Below are positions 60,360 through 64,000 of a stretch of DNA of 64,000 nt, one piece after another. The notes under the pieces are model-generated. The model was not told where the DNA came from. It did not search any database and saw only the letters and a program-made list of their open reading frames with translations. The stretch is from Cryptomeria japonica (lineage: Eukaryota; Streptophyta; Pinopsida; Cupressales; Cupressaceae). Made by a program: the position numbers and the translations under genes. The DNA lies in assembly GCF_030272615.1 (NCBI RefSeq), contig NC_081408.1, forward strand, positions 65,980,546 to 66,044,545. Direction: 5' to 3'. Each line of letters begins with the position of its first letter. Position 1 is the first letter of the stretch.

Positions 60360-61618
60360 ATTTCTGACTATCTCCAAAGGGTTGATGAAACAACAAACAC
60401 TATTAGAGGGCTTGGAGAAGAAATAAAAGATGAGGTGGTAGTGAAGAAAGTACTTAGATCTCTTACATCTAAGTATGATACAAAGGTCTCAACAATAGAA
60501 GAAGAAAAAGATCTAAAAGTCTTTACAATGGATAAGTTGTATGGCTCCCTAACTGCTTATGAGATGAGGACTGCCAATACTGATGTTGTGAAGAAAGAAG
60601 CTGCATTCAAGACATCAAGAAAAGGAAAAGAAGAATTTACTCATGATGCAACTCGTGAAGACTCTGATGACACCATGAAAAACTTTGTCAGAAGACTCAA
60701 GACTGGTTCAGGCAAGTACAAAGGCAAGCTGCCTTTGAAATATTTCAACTGCGAAAAGATTGGAAATTTTGCTACTAAATATCCTTATGGTGATAAGAAT
60801 GAAGATGATCAATCAAGTGATAGCAGATCATATATTAAGGATAGGAAGAAGAATGTCTACTAACATGGTAGAAGAGGCTACCAAAAGAAGAGAAGTCTTT
60901 ACACTCATGAAAATGATACCACAGATAAGGAAAGTGTGTCAAATGACTGTTGCAGTGGAGATGAAGTTAGAGAAAACCTTTTCATGGCTCAAGAGGTTCT
61001 GGTACCTAAAGAATAAGTAGAGGAACAACAATGAGGAGAAGTAGATCTTGAAGCAAATCTCATTAGTGCCTTAGATGATCTAAAGAAAACAAGGAGAGAC
61101 TTAAATAAGGTAAAAAGGGCTACAAAATCTAGAAGAGGCCAAGAGGATGTGTGAAGTCAGTAGTACCGGTCTGAGTGAAAAGGAAAAGGAACATCAGAAT
61201 CTTGAAGCATAAATAGTGAAACTCTGGAAGGACTTAGAGAAAAGTCAAAAAGAGCTAAAAGTGAGAAGCAAATATGAAGGCAACATTGAAGCCCTAGACA
61301 AGATGTTGAGCAAACAAAAGTAATCCAAACATATCGGTGGCTTAGGTTATTGAGAAGGTCAAAGTTCAAACAACAAAGACACATCCGATAAGGAAATACA
61401 ATTCACTTATTCAAATGAAGGTGAAGAGAAGAAGACATTCATGGTAGGAAAGGATACTGACAAGAAGACATATGTAGATGCTTCTAGAAATGGCCACACA
61501 AACTAGTATACTCAATCAATGAACCAGAGACCATACTCAATGCACCGACATGCAAATCCAAGGAGAAAGGTAAGTATTTATCATGAAGGATTCACAAGAG
61601 TTAGAAACATGAAAGGAA

Positions 61619-62419
61619 TGTTAGGATTATTGATAGTCCCAAAGATAATGAGAGGGGGGTGAATCAATATTTAACCAGTAAGCAGAATATTTAAACTTGT
61701 TAAGAAATTTGCATCCCAAGACAGTGTACTGGAAAATAAAAATTAATGCATCAAATAAGAATAATAGAGACAACATAGAGAACACAACATAACACAAGGT
61801 ATTTAACAAGGAAACCTAGTGTGGGAAAAACCATGGTGGGATTTGTGACCCACAATATTCACTTACTGGCCAATGAATAAATATTACTTACAATGAGGGG
61901 CCTACACATGGAGAAAGGCCAACTGCCTAGAGCACACTACTCAATAAGAGTCACACTAACTACAAAAGTGGATTATGAAATCCAATACACTGTATTGCTT
62001 CAAATCAGCATCAACTATGCCAGGTTCAATACCGGTTTAAGCTCATTCCATTACCAAAACCTTCGTTGTCAACTATATCACCTTATACAAAATTTTCATA
62101 CTTCCATATATATTCTCTCCATGCATCCTTACTTCTCTAAAATAACCTAAAAGATCTCATAGATATATATGAGTCTTTTACAATATGCCATGTCGTCTTT
62201 TACAAAAGATAACTACATTTAAATACAATAAATAAAAATTTATTCCCTATCGGATGGGGTGTTGATATGCATTGTTGTTGTTGCCGGTGAAGTGTTTGCC
62301 GGTGTATGTAGATGTCTATTGCCAGTGTTGGTAATTGTCGGTGGCTTACTAGATGAATACCAGTTGGTTTCCATCAATGACAACATCAACTAGTCCCATA
62401 AGAGTGTAGAATGCCAACA
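61619..62419 (-). repeat. 3' LTR of element D
   Basis: 801 bp, ends GGACTATCAATAATCCTAACA on the minus strand (61639-61619). The C-rich loop is kept, but its flanking stem is weak (ATATTGA/TCATTAT). Confidence 0.85.
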
Positions 62420-62763
62420 ATCTCCCCCTTTGGCATTGATGGCAACACTCATGAGAAAAATCCAAAAATTGTTCCAAAAATCGAAGTCCAAAAAGTTACC
62501 AAAAAGATGTGATCCCCCTGAGAAAATGATCTCTCTCTAATAATCATTTTTCTCTCTCCACTACTCCCCCTTTGACATCAATGACAGAGGTAGTAAAAAA
62601 TAGTCAAATGAGTGTAAAAATGTCACCTCAAAGTTTGTAACTGGATGGTTACAATCTAGAATATATCTACCAAAACCAAATTAAGACTCTGCATTAATCT
62701 ATTATCATCGTTCAGGGTTGACTGAGTCTGTTGGACCGTGTTGGTGAGATGATGCATGTGCTC
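62420..62763 (-). other. 3' untranslated region of element D
   Basis: Between the ORF2 stop and the LTR. Contains two purine-rich tracts on the minus strand (GTCAAAGGGGGAGTAG near 62570 and the terminal CAAAGGGGGAGAT). Elements A and E have the same pair, so the upstream one is probably a conserved central-type tract. Confidence 0.55.
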
Positions 62764-63957
62764 TTATGGTGATCGTTCTCCTTGAAGTAATGCCTTAGAG
62801 ATTTCATTTCTCAGAGAGATTAGATTTTCCAACTTAGGACCAAGTTTGTATTTAAGTTCTCTAGCATTTGACTTAATCCTTGCCTTTTCTTTCTCAAATG
62901 TCTCCAATTTCTCTTGAAAACCTTCTATTTCCTGCTCAATAACTGATATAGGTTTGGATGAACCAATTATGTTATCAGCTATGTCATCTATTTCTTTATG
63001 TACTCCGTTGATCTCCTTTTCTATGTCATTTGTCAAAAGATGTGGTTTGCATGTTTCTTTGTACAACTCTTTGTATTCCAAAATTATAGTGTTCAGTGTC
63101 AATAATAGTGTATACATGTGTTCTATGTACTTCTTTATTGTGTCCTCAAAGAATTTATCCTTCTCCTTTTCAACTTTCTCTTTAAAGGTGTCCCCATTCA
63201 CCTTATCAACCATTATTACATTGTCAGCAATGAATTTGGACAATGTGTCCAATTTACCTAAAGAATCCTTTACATGATCTATGTTATATTTTGGTGCAAT
63301 CAATTTAAGAATTGGTATGGTGTCATCAATTGCCTTGTAGGACAATGTATTATAGTCTGTTATCTTCTTGATTGAATCCAAGAGTACCTTTGTTACATTA
63401 GTAGGTCTGATTTCACTTGATGAAGTGTCAGATGTCTGACCTATTACCTTAATTACATCTGTGGTTCCAACAATTGTAACCATTTTTCTTGTGTTGATCT
63501 CTGGTGGATCAGTTTGAGTTTGTATTTCAACTAGTAAAGGTTTGTCTGATATTTTAGGTGTCTCAGTGATTGTCAGTTTCTCTACTTCAATATGTACCTT
63601 TGCCTTAGTAGATTTCTCTGTATGCTCAACTGTTGGTGTCTTAAACTCGGTAGGTTTCTCTATGCCAACATCTATACCTTCAATATTCTTCCTAGTATCC
63701 AATGGTTGCTCTGTTTGTAATGATTGGTCTGTTGGGATCTCAACCTCAACAGTCTCTACCAATTTTTCAGCAATGTTGCCATTATCATCCTTAACCTCTG
63801 TAGTTTCCTTATCCACAACAATATTCACTTTCTGAGTATCCACATTCATGGTGAATAGTATTTTAGATTCAATATTAGTGTTATCATGTGTGATACCTTC
63901 ACTGCTAGTAACTGGTGGATCAACAATATGTCTCTGTGCAATATCCAAAGGTGGTGG
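62764..63957 (-). pseudogene. ORF2 C-terminal part, element D
   Basis: Nearly 400 codons without a stop, the best-kept copy of this region. Thr/Val/Glu-rich N-terminal part (ILFTMNVDTQKVNIVVDKET) aligns with A at 29120-29190. A conserved core (VTKVLLDSIKKITDYNTLSY, ILKLIAPKYNIDHVKDSLGK, LDTLSKFIADNV) and a C-terminal coiled coil (KARIKSNARELKYKLGPKLE) match A at 29490-30000. A lost base near 63960 (GACAATTACC versus GATAACTTACC in A) shifts the frame from the upstream part, which leaves the window at 64000. No enzyme motif; helical and coiled, function unknown. Confidence 0.7.
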
Positions 63958-64000
63958 TAATTGTCAGTGATCTTGATGTTTGGAATACCACCAATTTTAC

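Larger units (their letters stand above)
54957..61618 (+). pseudogene. Copia gag of element F, split by E and cut by D
   Basis: Starts MTRNESASSKDPMFDAVNYA, then FWTRRMETYFSSLGCDVW and FVKVMHCSSARETWDKLQKI, a typical Copia gag (UBN2-like) order, up to MRDEEN at 55343. After element E the frame resumes at 60360 as ISDYLQRVDETTNTIRGLGE, exactly in register. It continues with LRSLTSKYDTKVSTIEE, a decayed knuckle (YFNCEKIGNFATKYP), an acidic region (EVDLEANLISALDDLKK) and a coiled tail to 61618, where D interrupts. Several stops. Protease and pol of F would lie beyond D, outside the window. Confidence 0.8.
61619..64000 (-). mobile_element. Element D: pol-less LTR element, 3' part only
   Basis: The 3' LTR at 61619-62419 (801 bp, minus-strand start TGTTGGCATTCTACACTC) is preceded by the polypurine tract CAAAGGGGGAGAT. 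ORF2 lies inside. Same family as A and C by LTR start and ORF2, with a shorter LTR. It inserted in the gag of F; the far end is outside the window, so the target duplication cannot be checked. Confidence 0.85.

Overview
The window is nuclear DNA from a seed plant with a large, transposon-filled genome. It is AT-rich, full of diverged and nested LTR retrotransposons with plant-type initiator-Met primer sites, and contains a plant-type LINE and a plant mobile domain (PMD) gene. LTRs of 0.8-1.7 kb (one possibly about 3 kb), old decayed copies and very low gene density fit a gymnosperm, probably a conifer. That placement is inference. I found no confident intact host gene, rRNA, tRNA gene or CRISPR array.

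Layout. 1-7968: a minus-strand element (N) with a broken gene of unknown family (2080-4580). Its right-hand terminal region carries 14 copies of a hairpin box at about 166 bp intervals. 8141-18975: an L1-type LINE ORF2 (endonuclease, then reverse transcriptase) split by a complete Gypsy-type element H (9641-17700, TSD ACACT) that has gag and a protease-like region but no pol. 18980-20676: another LTR (M). 21700-23340: a decayed PMD gene with many Trp-to-stop changes. 23414-52384: one minus-strand Gypsy-type element K, about 7.3 kb when its insertions are removed. It is swollen to 29 kb by element A (in its 3' LTR), element B, solo LTR L and element C. 53160-64000: a Copia-type element F whose gag is split by a second Copia element E and then by element D.

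Elements A, B, C and D are the most unusual content. They have Copia-type LTRs, the Met primer site and a polypurine tract. Where the whole interior is present (A and B) there is no protease, integrase, RT or RNase H. Instead A, B and C carry a coiled-coil protein with four or five CCHC zinc knuckles. All four carry a second long ORF of unknown function (D's interior is only partly in view). They look like non-autonomous parasites that must borrow pol from a Copia relative. The only pol in the window is the integrase-deleted pol of E and the LINE RT, both broken.

Relative order follows from nesting: PMD locus, then K, then A/B/L/C; LINE, then H and N; F, then E and D. Several lesions are explained precisely by the sequence: a 10-bp deletion in a 30-bp coding repeat, a large deletion at about 15 bp of microhomology, a triplicated internal/LTR junction, and an insertion with both LTR ends missing and no target duplication.
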